The notes under the pieces: generated by a model
Databases searched by the model: none
What the model was told of the DNA's origin: nothing
What the model saw: the letters and a program-made list of their open reading frames with translations, nothing else
Translations under genes and position numbers: made by a program
DNA from: Hydrogenophilus sp.
GTDB lineage: Bacteria; Pseudomonadota; Gammaproteobacteria; Burkholderiales; Thiobacillaceae
Reading direction: 5' to 3'
DNA length: 64,000 nt
NCBI GenBank assembly: GCA_020725265.1
Contig: DYFK01000012.1
Span: 1-64,000 of the forward strand
Shown here: piece by piece, positions 36,082 to 43,755 of the stretch
Layout: the number at the start of each line of letters is the position of its first letter
Numbering within the stretch: position 1 is the stretch's first letter

Positions 36082-37539
36082 GTGAACATGGCGTCCGCGA
36101 GTGCCTCCACGGCCACGCATTGGCTATTCCGCAAGAGCAGTCTTCAGTCGATGGGCGTGCTGCTGTTCGTCATCATCGGTTCGTTATGGGCGCTGTCCGT
36201 CGACACGCGCTTCGTCTACATGCTGGTCTACGTCTGGTTCGGCCTGGCCTATGGCCTGCTGCTCCAGTATGGACGCTTCTGCATGGCCTCGGCGGTGCGC
36301 GACCTGTTCGCGGTCAAGGTGCCACGCATGGCGGTCGGCATGATGATCGCGGTGGCGCTGTACGCGGTGGTCGCCGCCATCGTCACGCTCAGCGGTTTCA
36401 GCACCTTCCATCCCAACGCCATGGGCTGGCACATCGTCATCGGTGGCGCCATCTTCGGTTTCGGCATCGTCTTCACCGGCGGTTGCGCGTCCGGCTCGCT
36501 GTACAAGGCCGGCGAGGGCAACATGAACTCGATGCTGGTGATCCTGGCGATCTCGTTCTCGCAAGCCATCGTGGTCACCGCCACCGGCTGGTGGGACAGC
36601 CTGGTGCCGCAATCCTGGCTGGATTCCGCCGCCGCCAAGGCCGCCGACATGCCGGAGGAGCTGACCATCACCAAGGGCTGGTTCGACATCTTCACCGCCG
36701 GCTACATCTGGGATCTCAAGGGCCACACCACCGCCGAAATCTTCGGCATGGCGGAAACCGCCACCGGCATCGTCGTGCTCAACACCTTCCTGACCGCGAT
36801 CCTGCCGGTCGGCCTGATCCTGATCGCGCTGTACGCCTTCTATTACCGCAAGGGCCACCTGCGCCGCGCCGGTCTGACCGCGCCGAGCCTGAGCGACGAA
36901 CTGGCCGGCATGTGGGCGATGTGCACGTCCTCCAAGAACACCGCGCTGGCCGGCATCGGCCTGGGCATCCTGGCCGGCCTGCACATGTACGTGACCGGCG
37001 TGCTGCGCGATCACTACGGCATCTTCAACTTCGGCGAACTGCTGGTGGCGATGGGCTACAACAACGGCCTGTCGATCCAGGAAACCGTGTTCGACCCCGG
37101 CTACTGGTACATCACCACCCAGGAAGCCCAGTGGGGCGGCTGGGTGATGCAGCAGGTCGGCATCGAGAACATGGACAGCATTTTCTTCGGCCTCGACAAC
37201 GGCCTGCCCAACCCGCTGCTGAACGCGCCCGGCTTCATGTCCATCGGCATCATCCTCGGCGCCGCCGTGATGGCCCTGGCCCGGCGCGAGTTCAAGTGGA
37301 AGCTGCCGAGTTGGGAAACCGCGTTCTTCGCCATCGTCGGCGGCACCCTGATGGGCATCGGCGCCCGCATCGGCATGGGCTGCAACATCGGCGCCTTCTT
37401 CGCCACCGTCACCAACGGCGACCCCAGCGGCTGGGTATTCCTGGTCGGCATGGTGATCGGCGCCTGGATCGGCGTGAAGGCCTTCACTTGGTGGATGGAA
37501 TGGAGCGCCTCCCGCAACAGTTCGGAGTGCGGCCTCTGA
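36082..37539 (+). CDS. YeeE/YedE-family thiosulfate-type (or selenium-linked) transporter
   Basis: A 485-residue inner-membrane protein with about 10-12 hydrophobic segments. Conserved Cys motifs of the family are all present: LQYGRFCMASAVRD, FTGGCASGSLYKAGEGN and GMGCNIGAFFATVTNGDPSG. In characterised YeeE proteins these Cys relay thiosulfate inward, while YedE relatives are linked to selenium metabolism. The start is GTG at 36082, 6 bases after AGGAG; an ATG at 36088 is too far from it. Flanked on both sides by TusA-like genes, the expected partners. Confidence 0.9.
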   Translation: MNMASASASTATHWLFRKSSLQSMGVLLFVIIGSLWALSVDTRFVYMLVYVWFGLAYGLLLQYGRFCMASAVRDLFAVKVPRMAVGMMIAVALYAVVAAIVTLSGFSTFHPNAMGWHIVIGGAIFGFGIVFTGGCASGSLYKAGEGNMNSMLVILAISFSQAIVVTATGWWDSLVPQSWLDSAAAKAADMPEELTITKGWFDIFTAGYIWDLKGHTTAEIFGMAETATGIVVLNTFLTAILPVGLILIALYAFYYRKGHLRRAGLTAPSLSDELAGMWAMCTSSKNTALAGIGLGILAGLHMYVTGVLRDHYGIFNFGELLVAMGYNNGLSIQETVFDPGYWYITTQEAQWGGWVMQQVGIENMDSIFFGLDNGLPNPLLNAPGFMSIGIILGAAVMALARREFKWKLPSWETAFFAIVGGTLMGIGARIGMGCNIGAFFATVTNGDPSGWVFLVGMVIGAWIGVKAFTWWMEWSASRNSSECGL

Positions 37540-37589
37540 CGGCGCATCCGAGCCACTCAACTTTCGACAATCGACAAGGAGAAAACACG

Positions 37590-37841
37590 ATGGCCATGAG
37601 CTTCAACAAGATCGCGGACTGCGAATGGAAGCTGGACGTGTGCGGCTATACCTGCCCGCACCCGCAGATGTACACCAAGAAGGCCCTGCAGAAGCTGGAA
37701 AGCGGCGACGTGCTGACGCTGGTGTTCGACAACCCCTCCTCGGGTGAATCGATCCTCGCCATGTGCGATGCCGAGGGCAACGACCTGATCGAGCGCACCG
37801 AGAACGGCGGCTCCTTCATCTGGAAAATCCGGAAGGCCTGA
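37590..37841 (+). CDS. TusA-family sulfur carrier
   Basis: An 83-residue single-domain SirA/TusA protein with LDVCGYTCPHPQMYTKKAL (CPxP Cys plus a second Cys four residues earlier) and VLTLVFDNPSSGESILAMC. Strong AAGGAG site. It follows the YeeE-type transporter and precedes DsrE-like genes. Likely accepts persulfide from the transporter or from the DsrE-like partner. Confidence 0.92.
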   Translation: MAMSFNKIADCEWKLDVCGYTCPHPQMYTKKALQKLESGDVLTLVFDNPSSGESILAMCDAEGNDLIERTENGGSFIWKIRKA

Positions 37842-37844
37842 GTC

Positions 37845-38156
37845 ATGCGACTGGGCATCGTCATCACCGACGAGGGCTATCTGCCCACCGCCAACGGCCT
37901 GCTCGACGCGGCCGGCGCGCGTGGCTGGGACACCCTCTGCTTTCTCACCGACACCGGCGTCAACCTGCTCGCCGATGCCGGTTTCGTGGCGCGCGCCAAG
38001 GCGCGGCCGAACAGCGTGTCCCTGTGCGAACACAGCGCCGAGCGCTACGCCGAGGGACGTTTCGATCTGAACGGCCTGGCCGACGTGGTCATCGTCGGCG
38101 GCCAGTACCAGGATGCCGAACTCGTGCGCAAGTGCGACCAGGTTCTGGTCTTCTGA
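37845..38156 (+). CDS. DsrE-like protein
   Basis: A 103-residue protein with the DsrE/DsrF-type alternating strand-helix pattern: LGIVITDEGYLPTANGLLDA, DTLCFLTDTGVNLLAD, a central SVSLCEHSAERYA whose Cys sits where DsrE proteins carry the active Cys, and DVVIVGGQYQDAELVRKCDQ. It likely exchanges persulfide with TusA. It starts 3 bases after the second tusA-like gene. Confidence 0.8.
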   Translation: MRLGIVITDEGYLPTANGLLDAAGARGWDTLCFLTDTGVNLLADAGFVARAKARPNSVSLCEHSAERYAEGRFDLNGLADVVIVGGQYQDAELVRKCDQVLVF

Positions 38157-38165
38157 GGGCACGAC

Positions 38166-38426
38166 ATGGCCGATCAAAAACGCATTCTGATGGTGGCCGT
38201 GCAAAAGCCGGTCGAAGCCCTGCGCATGGCCAGCGGTCTGACCCTGCTCGACGACGCCGTGTCCATCGCCGCCTGGGGCCGGTTGCCGGAAGGCGCCGAA
38301 GCCGCCGAGCAGATGGAAGCCCTGGAATTCGCCGAGGTGCCGGTCGCCGAGCTCGACCCCGCCGCCGACGCGCTGGCCGCCCTGGCCAGCCGGATCATCG
38401 ACAGTGACGTGGTGTATTGCGTATGA
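38166..38426 (+). CDS. Small DsrE/DsrF-like protein
   Basis: An 86-residue protein of strand-helix pattern (RILMVAVQKPVEALRMASGL, TLLDDAVSIAAWGRL) ending in DSDVVYCV, with its only Cys next to the C-terminus. It could be a TusC/DsrF-like subunit; the assignment is weak. The terminal Cys resembles the swinging-arm position of DsrC-type carriers, but the sequence is not DsrC. ATGA overlap with the next gene. Confidence 0.65.
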   Translation: MADQKRILMVAVQKPVEALRMASGLTLLDDAVSIAAWGRLPEGAEAAEQMEALEFAEVPVAELDPAADALAALASRIIDSDVVYCV

Positions 38427-38608
38427 GCACGAACAAACAGGTATTGCTGATCGAAACCGGCCCCACCCCGGCCATGCCGGGTCTGGCCGATGCCCTGCGC
38501 GCGGCCGGCGCGCGGGTGATGGAGTTGAATCTGGACGACCACGGCGCGCTGCTGGACGCCCTGGAACAAGGCTGGATGCCGGTGGTGCTGAAGGCACCGA
38601 CGGCCTGA
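38423..38608 (+). CDS. Very small DsrH/TusB-like protein
   Basis: A 61-residue protein (KQVLLIETGPTPAMPGLADA, then LRAAGARVMELNLDD) without Cys. Position after two DsrE-fold candidates suggests a reduced DsrH/TusB-type subunit, but similarity is too slight to be sure. Start overlaps the previous stop (ATGA), supporting real translation. Last gene of the TusA-YeeE operon. Confidence 0.6.
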   Translation: MSTNKQVLLIETGPTPAMPGLADALRAAGARVMELNLDDHGALLDALEQGWMPVVLKAPTA

Positions 38609-38619
38609 CAGCGTTTTGC

Positions 38620-38638
38620 CCGCGGCCACGTGCCGCGG
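38620..38638 (+). terminator. Hairpin at the end of the TusA-YeeE operon
   Basis: Stem CCGCGGC/GCCGCGG with loop CACGT, 12 bases after the last small gene. There is no T-run, so terminator function is uncertain. Confidence 0.4.
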
Positions 38639-38712
38639 TGGAGGTTGCGCATGACCGCGACCGTCGGCGATGCCGATGGCCGTGGCGGGCCAGCCACTAT
38701 GGGAGCGCCGGT

Positions 38713-38726
38713 TTCCCGATCGGGAA
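38713..38726. promoter_or_regulatory. Perfect 14-bp palindrome upstream of the rhodanese lipoprotein gene
   Basis: TTCCCGATCGGGAA is fully self-complementary and lies 37 bases before the extH start, close to where a promoter would be. The symmetry suggests a dimeric regulator site. No sigma-54 match was found in this gap. Confidence 0.45.
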
Positions 38727-38763
38727 GAACGGCGCGGGCTTGAGATTGGATGGAGGATTTTCG

Positions 38764-40254
38764 ATGAACATGCGCATCAACAAGGGCCTGACCGGCTTGA
38801 CCGTTCTGGCCATGGCCATGGGCCTGCACGGCTGCGGCGGCGGCGGCGAGGACAAGAGCTCGACGGCCAGCCAGATCGTGGTGAACACGCCAGCGATGCT
38901 GGCCCAGGTATCCGCCGATGACTACAACCAGAACGTCAACGGCCTGATCACGGCCGCGACGTTGAAGCGCTGGAAGGACGACTGGACCAACCAGCGACCC
39001 GCCGGCATCACCGGCAAGCTGGTCATCATCCAGGTCACCGCCGGACCGGCTGGCGCCGAATACATCAAGCCGAACGGCAGCAACGTCTTCACCTACCTGT
39101 CGCCCGGAAGCGAATGGACCCAGGTCCGCACCAACGGCGTCATCGAGACCATTCAGGTGGTGCCGGACGGCGCCCAGATGGATGGCATCTTCAAGAAATA
39201 CAACATCGACCCGACCAAGGACATGATCGTGGTCGCCATGGGTACCGGCAGCACCGGCAACGCCATGGCCCAGGGTCGGGTCTGGTACGCGCTGCGCTAC
39301 TGGGGGGTCGACAAGAAGAACATCGCCATCCTCAACGGCGGCAACCAGTGGCTGAACGGCAACGGCCTGGCGGCCGAGGACTTCCAGGCCGCCGCCAGCA
39401 CCGCGCCCAACAACGGCGTGTTCTCGGTGCGCCAGCTGATGGTCGACAACACCCAGCTCCAGGCCACGGTCGAGGACATGCTGAGAATCCTGCCGTCGTC
39501 CGATGTCAACGTGAAGAACGACGGCATCCTGATCTGGGACGCGCGCAGCCTCGCCCAGTACAGCGCCGGCGAGAAGCTCGAATTCGGCGAGGACACCAAC
39601 ACCGACGTCGCCGGCAACCAGTCCTGCGCCACGGCGTTCTGCGACCCGGTCAACCCGAACAATTACCAACAGTTCTTCCAGAACGGCGGCTCGCGCCAAG
39701 GCCATCCGTGGGGTACCCTGCAACTCCAGTACACCCACATGCTGGATTCCAGCAAGGGCTGGGCCTACCGGCCCAAGGCCGAGCTGGCCGCGCTGCTGGC
39801 GGGCCACACCAACGCCCAGGGCATCGGCTTCGTCGACGGCGGCTACAACCTGGTCGGCGCCGGCAATGCCTACCAGGAAGGCGACACCATTTACGCCTAC
39901 TGCGAGACCACCTTCCGCGCCATGATCACCGGCGTGGTCAGCGCGGTCATCCTGGGCAAGCCGACCCGTTTCTACGATGGCGCCATGGTCGAATGGAACT
40001 CGCTGTCCTATCTGCCCGACCAGAACGGCAACTACCTGCTGCCGGCCGACTCGCCATGGCGCACCGACATCAAGTCGTTCTACCGCCCCGCCGCCAGCAA
40101 CACCCTGGTGGCGCCACGCACCATCACCAACGCCTATGCGACCACGACCAACGCCGCGATCAACGCCGACAAGGCCTACAAGACCGGCGAGACCATCGGC
40201 GGTGGTGGCGGTGGTGGCGGTGGTGGCGCGCCATCCAACCCCTGCGGTGGCTGA
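38764..40254 (+). CDS. extH: Rhodanese-like lipoprotein, ExtH type
   Basis: A 496-residue exported lipoprotein: signal with lipobox GLHGC near residue 24, then GGGG. Two rhodanese-like halves follow. The first (about 60-240) includes DMIVVAMGTGSTGNAMAQGR in the position of a loop without Cys; the second (about 255-440) ends in the active loop IYAYCETTFRAMITGVVSAV with the Cys. The protein ends in a Gly10 run and PSNPCGG. In Geobacter sulfurreducens the rhodanese-like lipoprotein ExtH works with the porin ExtI in selenite uptake; the same pairing occurs here. Start chosen by GGAGG 7 bases upstream. Family name is from memory and was not searched. Confidence 0.8.
   Translation: MNMRINKGLTGLTVLAMAMGLHGCGGGGEDKSSTASQIVVNTPAMLAQVSADDYNQNVNGLITAATLKRWKDDWTNQRPAGITGKLVIIQVTAGPAGAEYIKPNGSNVFTYLSPGSEWTQVRTNGVIETIQVVPDGAQMDGIFKKYNIDPTKDMIVVAMGTGSTGNAMAQGRVWYALRYWGVDKKNIAILNGGNQWLNGNGLAAEDFQAAASTAPNNGVFSVRQLMVDNTQLQATVEDMLRILPSSDVNVKNDGILIWDARSLAQYSAGEKLEFGEDTNTDVAGNQSCATAFCDPVNPNNYQQFFQNGGSRQGHPWGTLQLQYTHMLDSSKGWAYRPKAELAALLAGHTNAQGIGFVDGGYNLVGAGNAYQEGDTIYAYCETTFRAMITGVVSAVILGKPTRFYDGAMVEWNSLSYLPDQNGNYLLPADSPWRTDIKSFYRPAASNTLVAPRTITNAYATTTNAAINADKAYKTGETIGGGGGGGGGGAPSNPCGG
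40198..40230 (+). repeat. GGTGGC-type repeat coding a polyglycine tail
   Basis: Run of GGT/GGC codons giving ten consecutive Gly before the last residues of the rhodanese lipoprotein. Nearly identical 9-base units make it prone to slippage, which would vary tail length. Confidence 0.75.
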
Positions 40255-40288
40255 CGCCGGTCACGTTCTTCTTGTTGCATACTCCTTT

Positions 40289-40315
40289 GGCCCACGAATT
40301 TCGTGGGCCTTTTTT
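40289..40315 (+). terminator. Intrinsic terminator after the rhodanese lipoprotein gene
   Basis: Stem GGCCCACGAA/TTCGTGGGCC followed directly by T6. It separates extH from the downstream cytochrome gene, which then needs its own promoter or read-through. Confidence 0.92.
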
Positions 40316-40369
40316 CTTTTTCCGGGAACCGCCAACCGCCCTTCCCTCCGCTCCGGAAACCGACACGAG

Positions 40370-41611
40370 ATGTTCCCGACCTCCGTCTCCCGCCTGTCGA
40401 CGCGGCCCGCGTGGCTCGCGCTCCTCCTACTGACCGTCCTGCTCGCCACTGGCTGTGGCGACAAGCCGGAACCGGCCATCGAGGCGTTCCTGGCCCGCCA
40501 CTGGGCCGATCCGCTACCGCCCCAGGGCTCGCCGCCGGCAGGCTATTCGGCGCTGGAAGCCTCGCTCGACCCCGACGCCTGCGGCCAGTGCCATACCGAA
40601 CAGCACGCCGGCTGGCGGACCAGCCTGCACAGCCGCGCCATGGGACCCGGCCTGCTCTGGCAACTCAAGCTGATGGACCAGGACCAGGGCAACCGCTGCC
40701 TGCGCTGCCACGCGCCGCTGGCCGAGCAGAAGGCCCTGCTGGCGCTGGAGCACGGCTGGCCGAACGCCCCCACCGAGCCGCCACCCGACTACGTCCCCGC
40801 CGATCTCGGCCATCGCGGCCTGATCTGCGCCGCCTGCCACGTGCGCGAACATCGCCGCTTCGGCCCGCCACCGCGCGGCGAGAACAACCAGGACGGTCCG
40901 CATGGCGGCTTCACCATCGCGCCCGCCTTCCAGGACAGCCGGTTCTGCGCGCATTGCCACCAGTTCCCGGACGACGGGCCGCGCATCGCCGGCAAATTGC
41001 AGGAAAACACCTACCAGGAATGGCTGGCCAGTCCCTATGCCCGCGACGGCGACGGCAAACGCACCTGCCAGGACTGCCACATGCCCGACCGCCGCCACCT
41101 CTGGCGCGGCATTCACGATCCGGAGATGACCCGGAGCGCGATCGAGACCACGCTCGACGTCATCCCGCTCGGCGGCGACCGCTACGAGGCGCGAGCGCGC
41201 GTGCGCAACAGCGGCGCCGGCCATCACTTCCCCACCTACATGGTGCCGAAGGTCGAGCTCCTGTTCAGTCTAGATGGCACCGAGGGCGCCCCCCGCGAAC
41301 TCGGCCGCCATCTGATCGGCTGGCAGGTCGACACCGCGATCACGCGGGAAATCGCCGACACCCGCATCCCCGCCGGCGAAACCCGCGAATTCCGGCAGGC
41401 GTTCAACGCCCCCGTCGGCGGCGACTGGCGGATCGAGCTGGTCCTGCGCGTGATTCCCGGCGAACACTACGAGCGCATCTATCGCGACAGCCTGAGCCGC
41501 GCCGACCGGCTGCCGGCCGAAGCCGTGCCGCTGTTGCGACGCGCGCTCGTCGAAACCGAGGCGGGGCGCTACGAACTGGCGCGACTGGAAGCCGGCCCCG
41601 CGCGGCCCTGA
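40370..41611 (+). CDS. extS: Five-haem c-type cytochrome lipoprotein, probably ExtS type
   Basis: A 413-residue exported lipoprotein with lipobox LLATGC near residue 29. It has five CxxCH haem sites: CGQCH, CLRCH, CAACH, CAHCH and CQDCH, all between about residues 67 and 240. The C-terminal third (RARVRNSGAGHHFPTYMVPK onward) is haem-free and beta-rich. Lipid anchoring next to a porin suggests electron transfer at the outer membrane. Assignment to ExtS rather than another Ext cytochrome rests on lipoprotein plus multihaem architecture and is uncertain. Confidence 0.75.
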   Translation: MFPTSVSRLSTRPAWLALLLLTVLLATGCGDKPEPAIEAFLARHWADPLPPQGSPPAGYSALEASLDPDACGQCHTEQHAGWRTSLHSRAMGPGLLWQLKLMDQDQGNRCLRCHAPLAEQKALLALEHGWPNAPTEPPPDYVPADLGHRGLICAACHVREHRRFGPPPRGENNQDGPHGGFTIAPAFQDSRFCAHCHQFPDDGPRIAGKLQENTYQEWLASPYARDGDGKRTCQDCHMPDRRHLWRGIHDPEMTRSAIETTLDVIPLGGDRYEARARVRNSGAGHHFPTYMVPKVELLFSLDGTEGAPRELGRHLIGWQVDTAITREIADTRIPAGETREFRQAFNAPVGGDWRIELVLRVIPGEHYERIYRDSLSRADRLPAEAVPLLRRALVETEAGRYELARLEAGPARP

Positions 41612-41614
41612 ACG

Positions 41615-41639
41615 ATCGGCGGCCACGCGGGCCGCCGAT
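41615..41639 (+). terminator. Hairpin after the five-haem cytochrome gene
   Basis: Perfect 10-bp stem ATCGGCGGCC/GGCCGCCGAT with a 5-base loop, 3 bases after the stop. No T-run. Together with the sigma-54 promoter downstream it suggests that extJ-M-I form a separate transcript. Confidence 0.5.
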
Positions 41640-41698
41640 TGCAAATTGAAAGATTGCGCTCCGCGATCCCGGTCGTGCAATCCGGAGAAATCCTGGCG

Positions 41699-41714
41699 AA
41701 CGACGCAAGTCGTT
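41699..41714. promoter_or_regulatory. Inverted repeat upstream of the extJ sigma-54 promoter
   Basis: AACGAC-GCAA-GTCGTT, 22 bases before the -24 element. A related palindrome GACGATCGTC sits at 41756-41765. Either could be a binding site of the adjacent sigma-54 activator, though usual enhancers lie further upstream. Confidence 0.4.
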
Positions 41715-41736
41715 GATATACCAAGTCAATACCGGG

Positions 41737-41752
41737 TGGCACGACACGTGCT
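41737..41752 (+). promoter_or_regulatory. Sigma-54 promoter for extJ-extM-extI
   Basis: TGGCACGACACGTGCT matches the -24/-12 consensus (TGGCACG, four bases, then TTGCW) with one mismatch. The GG and GC dinucleotides have the obligatory spacing of 12. Predicted transcription start is about 41762, 30 bases before extJ. A sigma-54 activator gene lies 3.5 kb downstream in the same cluster. Confidence 0.75.
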
Positions 41753-41791
41753 TTAGACGATCGTCGAGTAGACAGAAGCGATCGGTATTCC

Positions 41792-42064
41792 ATGCGATTC
41801 ACCGCTGTTTCCTGGGTGATGGCCCTGACCCTGGCGCTGACGACGGCAAGTGTCGGCGCGGCCGGGCCGGATCAGCCCCGCCTCAAGTTCCGCGCGAAAG
41901 GGCCGGTGTGCTCCTGCGCTTCGGGCATGAGCGAGGCGGATATCAGCAAGGCCTGGGAAGCCCGATTCGCGCAAACCAGGGACGACCGGCCGGAAGCATC
42001 GGACGACCGTCCCGCAACCCGTGACGAGCAGAGGAGAGGGGTAGATGAAACGCAACCAAGGTAA
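41792..42064 (+). CDS. extJ: Small secreted protein with CxC motif, ExtJ-like
   Basis: A 90-residue protein: signal peptide 1-23 (MALTLALTTASVGAA) and a mature part starting AGPDQPRLKFRAKGP. A CSC motif in GPVCSCASGMSEADISKAWE is the only Cys content, followed by a charged, Arg/Asp-rich, probably disordered tail. No haem motif. Position between cytochrome and porin genes matches the small ExtJ protein of Ext clusters. The CxC pair could bind a chalcogen or metal; that is inference. First gene behind the sigma-54 promoter. Confidence 0.65.
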   Translation: MRFTAVSWVMALTLALTTASVGAAGPDQPRLKFRAKGPVCSCASGMSEADISKAWEARFAQTRDDRPEASDDRPATRDEQRRGVDETQPR

Positions 42065-42518
42065 GGGATTCTTCGCAAGGTTCTGGCGCGGCGGCGTCAT
42101 ATTGTCGGTGCTGGCGTTGAGCGCCGTCCTGCTGGCCGGTCTGGCCGGACGGGAGGCCGACGAGCCGGCCGTGGTCGCCGGCTGGGGCGCGGAAGCGACC
42201 TCCGCGCTGGCCGAAGGCGCCAGGTGGCTGTCACCGATCGCGCTGGCCAATGCCTGCGGCCTGGGCGCGTCGAGCTGCTTCAAGTGCCACAACGGCAAGC
42301 GCGCGGCCGCGCCGAACATGGACGCCACGAAATCGCCCTGGCACGCCCAGCACGCCAAGGTGAACAACTCGTGCGTCGGCTGCCACAAGGGCAACCTGCG
42401 GATCATGAAGGAAGACATGGCGCACAAGAACATGCTCGCCAAGCCGCGCGACAACACCGACCAGGTCTGCGCAAGTTGCCACAAGGGCGACCTGAACAAA
42501 GTCCAAGCCGCCTACTAA
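42045..42518 (+). CDS. extM: Three-haem c-type cytochrome, ExtM-like
   Basis: A 157-residue exported protein. A hydrophobic segment (GGVILSVLALSAVLLAGLAG, about 15-35) serves as signal or anchor. Three haem sites follow: CFKCH, CVGCH and CASCH, with further His residues (WHAQHAKVN, DMAHKNML) as possible distal ligands. Strong GAGGAG site; the start lies 20 bases inside extJ. Likely periplasmic electron carrier for the Ext module. Confidence 0.78.
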   Translation: MKRNQGKGFFARFWRGGVILSVLALSAVLLAGLAGREADEPAVVAGWGAEATSALAEGARWLSPIALANACGLGASSCFKCHNGKRAAAPNMDATKSPWHAQHAKVNNSCVGCHKGNLRIMKEDMAHKNMLAKPRDNTDQVCASCHKGDLNKVQAAY

Positions 42519-42540
42519 TCCCCCTCAGGAGCGAACCGAC

Positions 42541-43734
42541 ATGAATCATTCCAAGACCCCGCGCAAAGCCGTCTCCCCGCTCGCCCGCGCCTGCGCCATC
42601 GGCGTGGTCGCCGGCCTGCTGCCGCTGACCGCCACCGCCGGTCCGACCTTCGAGTTCGGCGAGCAAGGCTCGCTGACCATCTCCTACGCCCTGCAGGGCT
42701 GGTTGCAGCAACGCGATTTCACCTCGGCGAACGATTCCGGTTCGTCGACCGACGCCTTCCTGCGCCGCAACCGCCTCACCTTCACCGGCCAGTACAACGA
42801 TTACGTGGGCTTCTATGCCCAGCTCGAAGCTGGCAACGACAGCCGTCTGGGCAACGACAACAAGAGCGTCTACTACCGCGATGCTTACGTCACCCTGGAT
42901 TACCGCGACGACCTGCGTTTCATCGTCGGCCGCTTCAAGAACACCTTCTCGCGCGAGAACCTGGAAGCCTGCCTGGAGCCGCTGACCATGGACCGCGCCG
43001 AGGCGCTCGCCTACACCCCTTGGGGCGGCAGCCGCGACACCGGTCTGGCGGTCTGGGGCAACCTGATGGATGCCAGATTCCAGTACCGGGTGATGATCGC
43101 CGACGGCCGCGAGGGCGACGTGGTCGCCAAGGACAACCCGCGCCTGACCGCGCGTGTCCACTACAGCTTCTGGGAACCGGAATTCAACTACGGCTACCTG
43201 GGCACCTACCTGGGCACCCAGAAGGTGCTGACCATCGGCGCCGCCTACGACAAGCAGGATGGCGTCGCCTACGGCAACTACCCGTCGCGCAGCGACGTCA
43301 AGGACTACAAGGCCTGGACCATCGACGCGTTCATGGAGTATCCGACCGCGAGCGGCGTCTACACGCTGTCCGGCGCTACCTTCAAGTACGACACCGGCGA
43401 TGTCTTCAACCAGACGCCCGATCCGGAAATGGCGGTCAACAGCGACCTCAAGGGCTATTACGTGAAGGCCGGCTACATGCTGCCGGGCAAGGTCGGCAAC
43501 GGCCGCCTGCAATTCTTCGCGCGCCATGAGAAATCCGATTACGGCGCCAAGACCGGCAACGTCGAGTACTACGACCAGACCTGGAACAGCATCGGCGCCA
43601 ACTACTACCTGGACGGCCAGAAGCTGAAGGTCAGCTTCGAATACGCCAAGATCGATTTCGACAACAACCACCCGACCAACCCGGCCTTGCAGGATTACAA
43701 TCAGGCCACGCTGGGCCTCCAGTTGATCTTCTGA
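42541..43734 (+). CDS. extI: Outer-membrane porin, ExtI-like
   Basis: A 397-residue beta-barrel protein with a signal peptide (1-34, ending TATAG). The barrel shows alternating strands such as SLTISYALQGWLQQRDF, RLTFTGQYNDYVGFYAQLEA and LRFIVGRFKNTFSRENLEA. The C-terminus LGLQLIF ends in Phe as required for BAM insertion. The fold resembles phosphate-selective OprO/OprP-type porins. In Geobacter, ExtI is a selenite-uptake porin acting with ExtH. AGGAG site 10 bases upstream; 22 bases after extM. Confidence 0.82.
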   Translation: MNHSKTPRKAVSPLARACAIGVVAGLLPLTATAGPTFEFGEQGSLTISYALQGWLQQRDFTSANDSGSSTDAFLRRNRLTFTGQYNDYVGFYAQLEAGNDSRLGNDNKSVYYRDAYVTLDYRDDLRFIVGRFKNTFSRENLEACLEPLTMDRAEALAYTPWGGSRDTGLAVWGNLMDARFQYRVMIADGREGDVVAKDNPRLTARVHYSFWEPEFNYGYLGTYLGTQKVLTIGAAYDKQDGVAYGNYPSRSDVKDYKAWTIDAFMEYPTASGVYTLSGATFKYDTGDVFNQTPDPEMAVNSDLKGYYVKAGYMLPGKVGNGRLQFFARHEKSDYGAKTGNVEYYDQTWNSIGANYYLDGQKLKVSFEYAKIDFDNNHPTNPALQDYNQATLGLQLIF

Positions 43735-43755
43735 TCGACCGGACAGCCTGCGCGG

